Below are positions 1 to 5,822 of a stretch of DNA of 10,690 nucleotides, one piece after another. The DNA comes from Methanosarcinales archaeon (lineage in GTDB: Archaea > Halobacteriota > Syntropharchaeia > Alkanophagales > Methanospirareceae): assembly GCA_003661125.1 (NCBI GenBank), contig QMVO01000033.1:1-10690 (forward strand). The letters are read 5' to 3'. Made by a program: the position numbers and the translations under genes. The first letter of the stretch is position 1; each line of letters opens with the position of its first letter. Under the pieces are notes generated by a model. It worked only from the letters and a program-made list of their open reading frames with translations, was not told where the DNA came from and made no database searches.

Positions 1-161
1 AATAGAGAGAAGGGTAATATAAAACTTTCGGTTTTGCTTAGCATCACTCAACAATGATGGCATTTTCGATGATTCAGTATAATTGCATTTTTGAGTTACC
101 TTTTAATTTGAAAAGGATACAAATAATACACCATATATGATGTAAGGGGGGTCAAGTAAAT
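1..161. other. AT-rich upstream intergenic region
   Basis: No gene is visible here. The stretch is AT-rich with several TATA-like patches (around 15-23, 77-84 and 133-139) that could serve the + strand gene starting at 162. It holds two short perfect inverted repeats: AAAAC/GTTTT at 21-25 and 31-35, and CCTTTT/AAAAGG at 99-104 and 111-116. The first could be the tail of an upstream gene's terminator and the second an operator, but both are short enough to occur by chance. Confidence 0.5.
144..152 (+). promoter_or_regulatory. Ribosome binding site of the AIM24-family gene
   Basis: The run AAGGGGGGT ends nine bases before the ATG at 162. It is the only purine-rich SD-like element nearby and supports that start. 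The match to the archaeal anti-SD (CCUCC) is partial, because the central A is replaced by G. Confidence 0.55.
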
Positions 162-884
162 ATGGAATACGAAATAATAGGGGATAATCTCCAGATGGTG
201 GTTACGAAATTATCTTCTGGAGAGTGTGTGTATGGGGAAGCAGGTGCGATGATCTATATGAGCGACAACATGCAGATGAATGCAAAGGCAAAAGGTGGCT
301 TTTTAAAGGGAATTAAGCGAAAATTTACCGGTGAGACATTTTTTATGACCGAATTCAAGGCGGATGGTGATGGATACGTCGCTTTTGCGGGTAATGTACC
401 CGGGAGAGTAAAAGCAATAGAGCTTAGGGGCAACGAATTCCTTGCACAGAAGGATGCTTTTTTGTGCGCTCATGATAGCGTTGACCTCGACATAGCATTC
501 ACGAAGAAGTTAGGAGCGGGCATTTTTGGTGGAGAAGGATTTATATTGGAAAGATTGAGTGGAAATGGGACCGCGTTTATCCATGCCTGTGGTGATTTTG
601 TTGAGATGGACCTCGCGCAGGGGGAAGTTGTAAAGGTGGACACTGGCTCTGTCGTGGGATTCGATAACACTGTGAGCTACGACATCACGCTGGCGGGAAA
701 CGTGAAGAGCATGCTGTTCGGAGGTGAAGGCATCTTCTTGACTACCTTGCGTGGTCCCGGACACGTGATTCTGCAATCTATGACAGTAGCGAATTTAGCA
801 GCAGCGCTCAGACCGTTTATGCCATCGGAAACATCTGGAAAGAGCAGTTCACCGTTTAGTATTGGCGGATTGCTTAGGGATTAA
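162..884 (+). CDS. AIM24 / TIGR00266 family protein
   Basis: A 240-residue soluble protein with no signal peptide or membrane segment. It belongs to the TIGR00266/AIM24 family, widespread in archaea and bacteria and named after a yeast mitochondrial protein; its biochemical role is not established. Recognisable family blocks are GEAGAMIYM (25-33), PGRVKAIEL (80-88), a glycine-rich block with KKLGAGIFGGEGF (115-127) and a second with MLFGGEGIFL (184-193). The last two resemble each other, suggesting an internal duplication of the beta-rich fold. A serine/glycine-rich tail (222-240) is probably flexible. The length is normal for the family. The ATG at 162 has a purine-rich ribosome site nine bases upstream. 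prs follows after 22 bp on the same strand, so the two are probably co-transcribed. Family assignment is firm; function is unknown. Confidence 0.88.
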   Translation: MEYEIIGDNLQMVVTKLSSGECVYGEAGAMIYMSDNMQMNAKAKGGFLKGIKRKFTGETFFMTEFKADGDGYVAFAGNVPGRVKAIELRGNEFLAQKDAFLCAHDSVDLDIAFTKKLGAGIFGGEGFILERLSGNGTAFIHACGDFVEMDLAQGEVVKVDTGSVVGFDNTVSYDITLAGNVKSMLFGGEGIFLTTLRGPGHVILQSMTVANLAAALRPFMPSETSGKSSSPFSIGGLLRD

Positions 885-906
885 AACCGGGATTTCATAG
901 ATACAC

Positions 907-1773
907 ATGAAGATAATACCTGGACTGTCGTCGCAGCTCATGGCTGCAAGGATAGCAACGGCACAGGGGTGTAACGTTTCATTATGCGAATTCAAGCGTT
1001 TTCCGGACGGTGAACTATACACGCGAGTCGCAGAAGAAATAAAAGATGAAGAAATAGTCATTGTGCAGAGTATAAGGACAGATTCCGACCTTATATGCTT
1101 ATTGCAATTAATAGACGCGGTGGAAGAAGCATACAAAACAAAAGTTGTTATCCCGTACCTGGGGTATGCAAGACAGGATAAAAAGTTCGAACCCGGCGAA
1201 GCTATATCCATAAGAGCAATTGCAAGAAGTATATGCGCTGCGGGCACAATTGATAAGATTTATGTAGTTAATGTGCATAATAGAGGTGTCTTGAAGTATT
1301 TCGGGATAGATACGACGGAGCTGGATGCTTCTCCTTTAATCGGTGATTATGTAGTGAAAAAGAAGATTGCGCATCCGGTGATAATAGGACCTGATAAAGG
1401 AGCGAGAGAGTTAGCAAAAGCAGTTGCAACTCCATATGGCTTCGATTATGATGTGCTCGAGAAGAGGAGGATAAGCAGTGAAGACGTAGAGATAAAGCCA
1501 AAAGGGTTAAGCGTGGAAGGAAGAAATGCCGTTATCGTTGACGATATTATCTCCACTGGTGGTACCATTTCAGAAGCGACATCCATGTTAAAAGCGCAAG
1601 GTGCAAACGATATTTATGTCGCCTGCATACACGGCGTGTTTGTGCAAAATGCAATCACTCGAATGCTTCGCGCTGGCGTTAAAGATATAATCGCGACAGA
1701 TACAGTTGAATCCATTTACAGTAAGGTAAGAATAGCGAAGATGGTTGCGGATGAGTTAAAGAAGCATGGATGA
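907..1773 (+). CDS. prs: Ribose-phosphate pyrophosphokinase (PRPP synthetase)
   Basis: Makes 5-phosphoribosyl-1-pyrophosphate from ribose 5-phosphate and ATP in the cytoplasm, feeding purine, pyrimidine, histidine and other cofactor synthesis. The 288-residue length fits the compact archaeal class and is shorter than typical bacterial Prs (about 315). Visible motifs are the substrate-site FPDGE (32-36), the flexible-loop GYARQDKKFEPGE (86-98), a histidine in VNVHN (121-125), IGPDKGARELA (160-170), EKRR (185-188) and the PRPP/ribose-phosphate loop VIVDDIISTGGT (209-220). All expected catalytic segments are present. Bacterial enzymes usually have an acidic DPH-type motif where this protein has NVHN. 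The ATG at 907 begins the usual MKII-type N terminus, but no clear SD precedes it; translation may depend on coupling to the gene 22 bp upstream. Its last 18 bp overlap the convergent amidohydrolase gene. Confidence 0.96.
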   Translation: MKIIPGLSSQLMAARIATAQGCNVSLCEFKRFPDGELYTRVAEEIKDEEIVIVQSIRTDSDLICLLQLIDAVEEAYKTKVVIPYLGYARQDKKFEPGEAISIRAIARSICAAGTIDKIYVVNVHNRGVLKYFGIDTTELDASPLIGDYVVKKKIAHPVIIGPDKGARELAKAVATPYGFDYDVLEKRRISSEDVEIKPKGLSVEGRNAVIVDDIISTGGTISEATSMLKAQGANDIYVACIHGVFVQNAITRMLRAGVKDIIATDTVESIYSKVRIAKMVADELKKHG

Positions 1774-2883
1774 CGTTCCACGAGGATAAAGAACCTCTCC
1801 TTCATATATTATCGCCGCGAGGTCATTACGTGTAGCTCTTCTCACCACTCCTCTTATTGGGTTCCTCACGTGTCTCATATTCGCGGTGTCGGTTCTAATC
1901 ACCAGTAAATTCGCCTTTTTACCCTCTTCTATTGTGCCAATGGATTGCGCTTCCTTTAGCACCTTCGCGGAATTCAGCGTGCACATCTTTAGCACTTCAC
2001 GAGCTTCAAGTCGAAAAATCTTCGAGATGAATTCCATCTCAGAGAATATATCTGGTGAGGTAAGCATTACGTTATCGGTGCCAACACCGACAGTTAAGCC
2101 CGATTCTAGCATTTGAGACACAGGGGGCAATCCTACTCCTGTCACCAGGTTAGACCGAATGCAAACCACCGCTGATATGTTCTTGTCACGCATTTGCCTG
2201 AAATCTCGTGGTAGTGCTTTTATAAGGTGGACGATGAAATCCGGCTCAAGTTCTATCGCACCCTTTATATCGGCAGTATTCCTTTCACCGGCGTGAAGTG
2301 CGAATATTTTCCCCTCTCTTTTTGCTGCTTCAGCGAGAAGTGTCAACTCGTCCTGCGGATGGTCCGCGACACTGCTCATGCCTATTCCATCCACAGATTC
2401 AAAAAGCCGGTAAATATCTTCAGTCTCAGCTCCGGCTGCTGGTCTGCCAAATATTTTCATCTTCATGTTTATCCCCTCGTTCCCACCTGCCGAACCAAAA
2501 GCTTCTTTCAAAGCTCTCACGCCAAATACACCACCCTCTCTGAAATCCGCAAATAGTTGTGTACCAGCGGCAAAAATATCTTCAATGGTAGCTTTCATGG
2601 CGGAAACAACGTTATCATATGGCGTTTCAGCCAATATTTTATGCTTGAGTCCTCCAGGACCCACTAACTTCTCTATGGGCATGAAATCAGGTTCTTTTGC
2701 TACGGAATCGCCAATATGTGTATGTGCATTGACGAAAGAGGGAATTATAATGCCTTTTACGGCTGCTTCTATCTTCTCATCGCCAATCTCTTTTATCTTC
2801 CCTTGCTCAATTACTACATGTCCTTCCTTCTCTTCAAATTCATCGCCATATACAATTGTTCCTGAAAGCATTAGGTCGTTCAT
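1756..2883 (-). CDS. Amidohydrolase family protein, probable deaminase
   Basis: A 375-residue metal-dependent hydrolase of the amidohydrolase superfamily. A small N-terminal beta domain (1-45, GTIVYGDEF... KIKEIG) leads into the TIM barrel. Metal ligands visible are HTH in NAHTHIGD (52-59; H54 and H56), H197 in FALHAGE with a likely acid/base E200, H219 in IVHL, and D270 in GVGTDN. The HxH, HxxE, H, D set without a carboxylated lysine resembles the cytosine/guanine/S-adenosylhomocysteine deaminase branch (COG0402-like). The substrate cannot be read from the sequence. The C terminus (GTIEEGKKANLLVI, 316-329) closes the beta domain as in that branch. The ATG at 2883 is chosen for completeness of the first strand; an ATG four codons in (ending at 2871) is possible, and neither has a strong SD. 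The gene is convergent with prs and overlaps it by 18 bp. A purine or nucleoside deaminase would fit beside a PRPP synthetase, but that is inference. Confidence 0.85.
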   Translation of the reverse strand: MNDLMLSGTIVYGDEFEEKEGHVVIEQGKIKEIGDEKIEAAVKGIIIPSFVNAHTHIGDSVAKEPDFMPIEKLVGPGGLKHKILAETPYDNVVSAMKATIEDIFAAGTQLFADFREGGVFGVRALKEAFGSAGGNEGINMKMKIFGRPAAGAETEDIYRLFESVDGIGMSSVADHPQDELTLLAEAAKREGKIFALHAGERNTADIKGAIELEPDFIVHLIKALPRDFRQMRDKNISAVVCIRSNLVTGVGLPPVSQMLESGLTVGVGTDNVMLTSPDIFSEMEFISKIFRLEAREVLKMCTLNSAKVLKEAQSIGTIEEGKKANLLVIRTDTANMRHVRNPIRGVVRRATRNDLAAIIYEGEVLYPRGTSSMLL

Positions 2884-2917
2884 TCGTATTTATTGATCCA
2901 TTCTTATCTCACTTATT

Positions 2918-2926
2918 CTTTAAACT
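2918..2926 (-). promoter_or_regulatory. Candidate TATA box for the amidohydrolase gene
   Basis: Read on the minus strand this is a TTTAAA-centred element about 39 bases before the ATG at 2883. Archaeal initiation about 25 bases downstream of the TATA centre would give a leader of some 13 bases, consistent with the weak SD there. It sits in an A/T-only stretch, so the exact element is uncertain. Confidence 0.35.
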
Positions 2927-2956
2927 TAAAAAGAAAAAAACAAAACAAAATGTAAT

Positions 2957-2971
2957 GTATAATATAAATAA
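2957..2971 (+). promoter_or_regulatory. Candidate TATA box, leaderless promoter of the CoA-binding gene
   Basis: The sequence GTATAATATAAATA lies about 22-30 bases before the ATG at 2987, with no SD-like purine run in between. That is the spacing expected when an archaeal promoter starts transcription at or next to the start codon, giving a leaderless mRNA. The whole 2930-2985 stretch is A/T-rich, so other TATA positions cannot be excluded. Confidence 0.45.
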
Positions 2972-2986
2972 TATAAAACGTATAAA

Positions 2987-3409
2987 ATGAACACGAACCT
3001 GATAAAGGACTTTATAAGGAAAGGGAACGTTTTTGCAGTTATCGGCGTTTCGAGAAGCCCTGCGAAGTATGGGCATCAGGTATATAAAGATCTGAAAGAA
3101 GCAGGTTATGTGGTTTACCCCGTGAACCCCAATATTGACGAAGTCCTGGGCGACCCCTGCTATCCTTCGTTGAGTGAACTGCCCGAAAAACCCGACGTTG
3201 TTGATACCGTAGTCCCGCCAAAGGTAACGGAGAAGATAGTTGAGGAATGCAGGGAATTGGGAATAGAACGAGTCTGGATGCAGCCAGGTTCCGAGTCTGA
3301 GCACGCAATAAATTTTTGCCGGCAGAACAACATAAAAGTAGTGCATGATGTATGCGTGATGGTAAAAAGAAGGGAATGGAAGGGAAGAAATCCTAAATCC
3401 TGCGATTGA
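2987..3409 (+). CDS. CoA-binding domain protein (YccU/COG1832 type)
   Basis: A 140-residue single-domain Rossmann-fold protein of the CoA_binding_2 (YccU-like) family, the same fold as the CoA-binding part of succinyl-CoA synthetase and ADP-forming acyl-CoA synthetases. Motifs are the nucleotide loop VIGVSRSPAKYGH (18-30), YPVNPN (44-49), VDTVVPP (72-78), VWMQPGSES (96-104) and VVHDVCVMV (118-126). The length matches the stand-alone family; no catalytic domain is attached, so it probably binds CoA or a related nucleotide rather than acting as a ligase. The physiological role is not established. The ATG at 2987 begins the normal N terminus and has a TATA-like element at leaderless spacing. Its 3' end overlaps the convergent Toprim gene by 17 bp. 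Confidence 0.9.
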   Translation: MNTNLIKDFIRKGNVFAVIGVSRSPAKYGHQVYKDLKEAGYVVYPVNPNIDEVLGDPCYPSLSELPEKPDVVDTVVPPKVTEKIVEECRELGIERVWMQPGSESEHAINFCRQNNIKVVHDVCVMVKRREWKGRNPKSCD

Positions 3410-3827
3410 TTTCTTGCAGGACAAAAACTTTATTTCTAAACGAATTTATTGATTCTATGCACTTCAGCCCCCTGGTGCCTAATATCCTGCCTATTTCTTT
3501 CCTATATCTCCACTCCACCTTTATACCAGCGCGTTCCAGCCCCGCAGACAATTTTTTGTTGATTCTCTTCCCTGCACGGTCATAGTCGGTGAGAATAACA
3601 ACGCGCTTGTGTCTGCGCCGCAGATAATCAACGAAGCCAACAAAAGAGGACCCTGAAGAATACATCACTATTTCCTTCTTTATGCCCATTCCTTTCAACG
3701 CTTCCTTATCATGGATGCCCTCAACCACAACTGCATCTACCAGATCGCACATTTCTTGAACCACATTCGCCAGTTCAAGATAAGTTTCGCAATCATCTCC
3801 ACGCGTTCCTCTATTTGATTTGTTCAT
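3393..3827 (-). CDS. Small Toprim-domain protein (UPF0292-like)
   Basis: A 144-residue protein built almost entirely of a Toprim domain, the metal-binding fold shared by DnaG primase, topoisomerases and RNase M5. The Toprim signature is complete: VVVEGIHDKEAL (33-44) supplies the invariant glutamate E36, and VVILTDYDRAG (76-86) supplies the DxD pair D81/D83. The small size and lack of extra domains match archaeal UPF0292-type proteins; a nuclease role on structured RNA, by analogy with RNase M5, is possible but unproven. It has no zinc finger or helicase-binding domain, so it is not a full DnaG. The ATG at 3827 is supported by a good SD (GAGGT on the minus strand, 3833-3837). It is divergent from the THUMP gene across 68 bp and overlaps the CoA-binding gene by 17 bp at its 3' end. 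Confidence 0.85.
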   Translation of the reverse strand: MNKSNRGTRGDDCETYLELANVVQEMCDLVDAVVVEGIHDKEALKGMGIKKEIVMYSSGSSFVGFVDYLRRRHKRVVILTDYDRAGKRINKKLSAGLERAGIKVEWRYRKEIGRILGTRGLKCIESINSFRNKVFVLQEINRRI

Positions 3828-3832
3828 AGTTT

Positions 3833-3837
3833 ACCTC
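3833..3837 (-). promoter_or_regulatory. Ribosome binding site of the Toprim gene
   Basis: GAGGT on the minus strand ends five bases before the ATG at 3827. It matches the archaeal anti-SD core and fixes this start codon. Confidence 0.65.
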
Positions 3838-3895
3838 GCCTCGCTTATAGACAAAATTTATCTTATCTTATGCCTTAAAAAATTATGGATGAAAA

Positions 3896-4423
3896 ATGTT
3901 GGAGAATTGGAACGTGCTGGCAATAGTGGAGAGGAATAAAGAAACGGAGTCATTGAAGGAATTGAGAGAAGATGGCGAGTTTGAGCGTTCCGGATTCAAA
4001 GGTGTATTGGTAGGGAGAGTAGCGGACATAGTGGAGTTCCTTGAGGATGTAGAGAATAAAAAATACACTCATTTAAACAGGGTTATTCCCATTGATGAAG
4101 CGTTCTTTGTGTCGCCGGAGAACCTGATAGAGATACTGAAGAGGAGAATAGAGCGATATATAGATGAAATCGAACCTGAGGATACCTTCGGATTCAGAGT
4201 TGAGAGAAGGGGGATGAAAGAGGATATTTCAAGTCAGGCGGTAGAAAGAGAGGTTGGCGGGTACTTTTACGATCTGGTAGAGAAAATATATGGTAGAAAA
4301 CCAAAGGTAAACCTTAAGAACCCGGATAAGCTGATAGTAATAGAGTTAGTAGGGAATAGATGCGGAATTGGTTTTATCACAAAGGAGATGCGCAAGAAGT
4401 ACAGCGTGATAAGGGTAAAATAA
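3896..4423 (+). CDS. THUMP-domain RNA-binding protein (Tan1-like)
   Basis: A 175-residue protein resembling archaeal THUMP-domain proteins related to yeast Tan1, which helps form N4-acetylcytidine at position 12 of certain tRNAs. Residues 1-60 form an N-terminal alpha/beta domain starting with the typical NWNVLAIVERN segment. The THUMP domain spans roughly 62-172, with NRVIPIDEAF (61-70), the strand TFGFRVERRG (97-106) and the characteristic KLIVIELVGNRCGIGFI (145-161). There is no methyltransferase, thiouridylase or deaminase domain, so it probably acts as a tRNA-binding adaptor. ATGs at 3885 and 3889 are out of frame, leaving 3896 as the start; no SD is visible. It is divergent from the Toprim gene, and a weak hairpin with a T6 run follows it. 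The THUMP call is good; the Tan1-specific role is inference. Confidence 0.78.
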   Translation: MLENWNVLAIVERNKETESLKELREDGEFERSGFKGVLVGRVADIVEFLEDVENKKYTHLNRVIPIDEAFFVSPENLIEILKRRIERYIDEIEPEDTFGFRVERRGMKEDISSQAVEREVGGYFYDLVEKIYGRKPKVNLKNPDKLIVIELVGNRCGIGFITKEMRKKYSVIRVK

Positions 4424-4424
4424 A

Positions 4425-4448
4425 AATTGCCGTCTTCAATTATTTTTT
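4425..4448 (+). terminator. Candidate terminator after the THUMP gene
   Basis: AATTG (4425-4429) and CAATT (4437-4441) can pair around a seven-base loop, followed at once by ATTTTTT (4442-4448). The stem is weak and AT-rich, but the T run alone is the main archaeal termination signal. It begins two bases after the THUMP stop codon and lies before a TATA-like element at 4455-4463. Confidence 0.4.
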
Positions 4449-4454
4449 CATTGT

Positions 4455-4463
4455 GTTTATAAA
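4455..4463 (+). promoter_or_regulatory. Candidate TATA box upstream of thiDN
   Basis: TTTATAAAA-type sequence just upstream of thiDN. Its centre is only about 15 bases before the ATG at 4474 but about 27 before the in-frame ATG at 4486. If it is the working promoter, the transcript may begin near the second ATG; otherwise thiDN is read from further upstream. Confidence 0.35.
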
Positions 4464-4473
4464 ATGAGCTGAG

Positions 4474-5811
4474 ATGAAAAGGGTAATGACCATCGGAGGT
4501 TCGGATTGCAGTGGTGGCGCAGGAATACAGGCAGATATAAAAACCTTTTCTGCGCTGGGTGTTTATGGTACATCGGTACTCACCGCTATTACAGCACAAA
4601 ATTCTTATGGCGTACAAATGAAACAGGAAGTGCCTGTTGAACTCGTGAAGGCACAGATAGAATCTATTATGAACGACGAAGGATTTGCTGTGGATTATAC
4701 AAAAACTGGTATGCTGTACTCATCGGCAATGATAGAAGAGGTAGCGAAGCAGCTTAAGAAACATAAAATCCCTTTTGTGCTGGACCCTGTAACGAAAGCA
4801 GGTTCAGGAGGAACTTTATTAGAAGATAATGCCTTAAGTACACTTATCGAGCTCCTCATACCTATTTGCGAGGTTGTAACGCCAAATGTTCCCGAAGCAT
4901 GCCTTATTTCTGGTCTGGAAATAAGGGATAAAGAGGATGCAAAGGAAGCGGCTAAAAGAATACACAAAATGGGCGCTTCTGCGGTAATCATAAAAGGAGG
5001 ACATTTGGAACATGAAATAGCAGCCGGTAAAGCAATGGATTTGATATACGATGGAACATTCGATGAAATAAGTAGCGCGTATATAAAAAGAGAAAATTTA
5101 AAAATAGTGCACGGAGCAGGATGTTCGTTTTCCGCTGCTTTGACTGCTGAACTCGTAAAAGGTAAGAATTTGCGAGACGCCGCTCTATCGGCAAAAAAGT
5201 TTGTCCACGGTGCTATTTCAGGTGGTGAGGAATTGTCTGATTTGATAGTGGTAAACCAGGTGTATAAATTGCGGAAAGACGCAGATAGGTATCGCGTGCA
5301 GGAAAACGTAAAGGAAGCTCTCAGGATGCTGAAAAGCACAAAAAATTTCGGATTTCTTATTCCTGAGGTCGGGACAAACATAGGTATGGCAATAGAGGAT
5401 GCAGAAAGCGAGTACGATGTCGCCGCGGTGGACGGTAGGATGGTCCTTACGAAGGAAGGGATACATGCAGGAAGAGTAGATTTTGGCGTAAGTGGGCATG
5501 TTGCAAGGCTGATATTAGCAATGATGAAGCACGACAGAGCGAAAAGAAGCGCTATTAACGTAAAATATTCCGCGGAAATCGTAGAAGCGTGTAAAAAAGC
5601 GGGGTTTATAATTTCCTCATTTGAACGAGAAAAAGAACCAGCAGGCGAGAAAACAATGGATTGGGGTGTGAGTGAAGCAGCGGAGAAGGTCTTGCCTGAT
5701 GTGATCTTCGACCTCGGTGCGGTTGGAAAAGAACCTATGGTGCGAATTTTTGGTAACACCGCAGTGGAAGTAGCGGAAAAGGTGAAGAGAATTGTGGAGT
5801 ATTTGGAGTAA
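4474..5811 (+). CDS. thiDN: Bifunctional HMP(-P) kinase / thiamine-phosphate synthase (ThiD-ThiN)
   Basis: A 445-residue fusion of two thiamine-pathway enzymes. Residues 1-265 are ThiD, a ribokinase-fold kinase phosphorylating hydroxymethylpyrimidine (phosphate) to HMP-PP: GGSDCSGGAGIQAD (8-21), TKTGML (76-81), VLDPVTKAGSGG (102-113), TPNVPEA (136-142), VIIKGGH (171-177) and the anion-hole motif HGAGCSFSA (213-221) with C217. Residues 280-445 are ThiN, the archaeal thiamine-phosphate synthase that replaces ThiE: EVGTNIG (298-304), DFGVSGHVARLIL (336-348, with H342), KRSAINVKY (357-365), TMDWGVSEA (394-402) and FDLGAVGKEPM (412-422). Both halves look intact. No helix-turn-helix is present, so this is the enzymatic fusion rather than a ThiR-type regulator. 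The ATG at 4474 gives the family's usual MKRVxTIGGSD start; the in-frame ATG at 4486 is an alternative. thiL lies tail to tail 11 bp downstream. Confidence 0.95.
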   Translation: MKRVMTIGGSDCSGGAGIQADIKTFSALGVYGTSVLTAITAQNSYGVQMKQEVPVELVKAQIESIMNDEGFAVDYTKTGMLYSSAMIEEVAKQLKKHKIPFVLDPVTKAGSGGTLLEDNALSTLIELLIPICEVVTPNVPEACLISGLEIRDKEDAKEAAKRIHKMGASAVIIKGGHLEHEIAAGKAMDLIYDGTFDEISSAYIKRENLKIVHGAGCSFSAALTAELVKGKNLRDAALSAKKFVHGAISGGEELSDLIVVNQVYKLRKDADRYRVQENVKEALRMLKSTKNFGFLIPEVGTNIGMAIEDAESEYDVAAVDGRMVLTKEGIHAGRVDFGVSGHVARLILAMMKHDRAKRSAINVKYSAEIVEACKKAGFIISSFEREKEPAGEKTMDWGVSEAAEKVLPDVIFDLGAVGKEPMVRIFGNTAVEVAEKVKRIVEYLE

Positions 5812-5822
5812 TCAGTAATCTA

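Noticed and set aside
1..161. A small RNA or tRNA gene in the left intergenic region
   Set aside because: I could find no cloverleaf, conserved tRNA arm or GC-rich structured block; the sequence is AT-rich with only short inverted repeats.
2909..3424. Minus-strand 171-codon frame opposite the CoA-binding gene
   Set aside because: It is antisense to a clear conserved gene, rich in aromatic and hydrophobic residues without a coherent domain, and ends in a lysine-rich stretch from AT-rich intergenic DNA.
4424..4473. TPP riboswitch or thiamine operator upstream of thiDN
   Set aside because: The 50-bp gap is too short for a TPP aptamer plus expression platform, and it contains neither the THI-element core nor a convincing palindromic operator; the only inverted repeat precedes a T run and looks like a terminator.
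4695..5759. Long open frame of 354 codons on the minus strand opposite thiDN
   Set aside because: It lies entirely within the well-supported thiDN gene, has a serine/alanine/phenylalanine-rich composition typical of an antisense shadow, and shows no recognisable motif.
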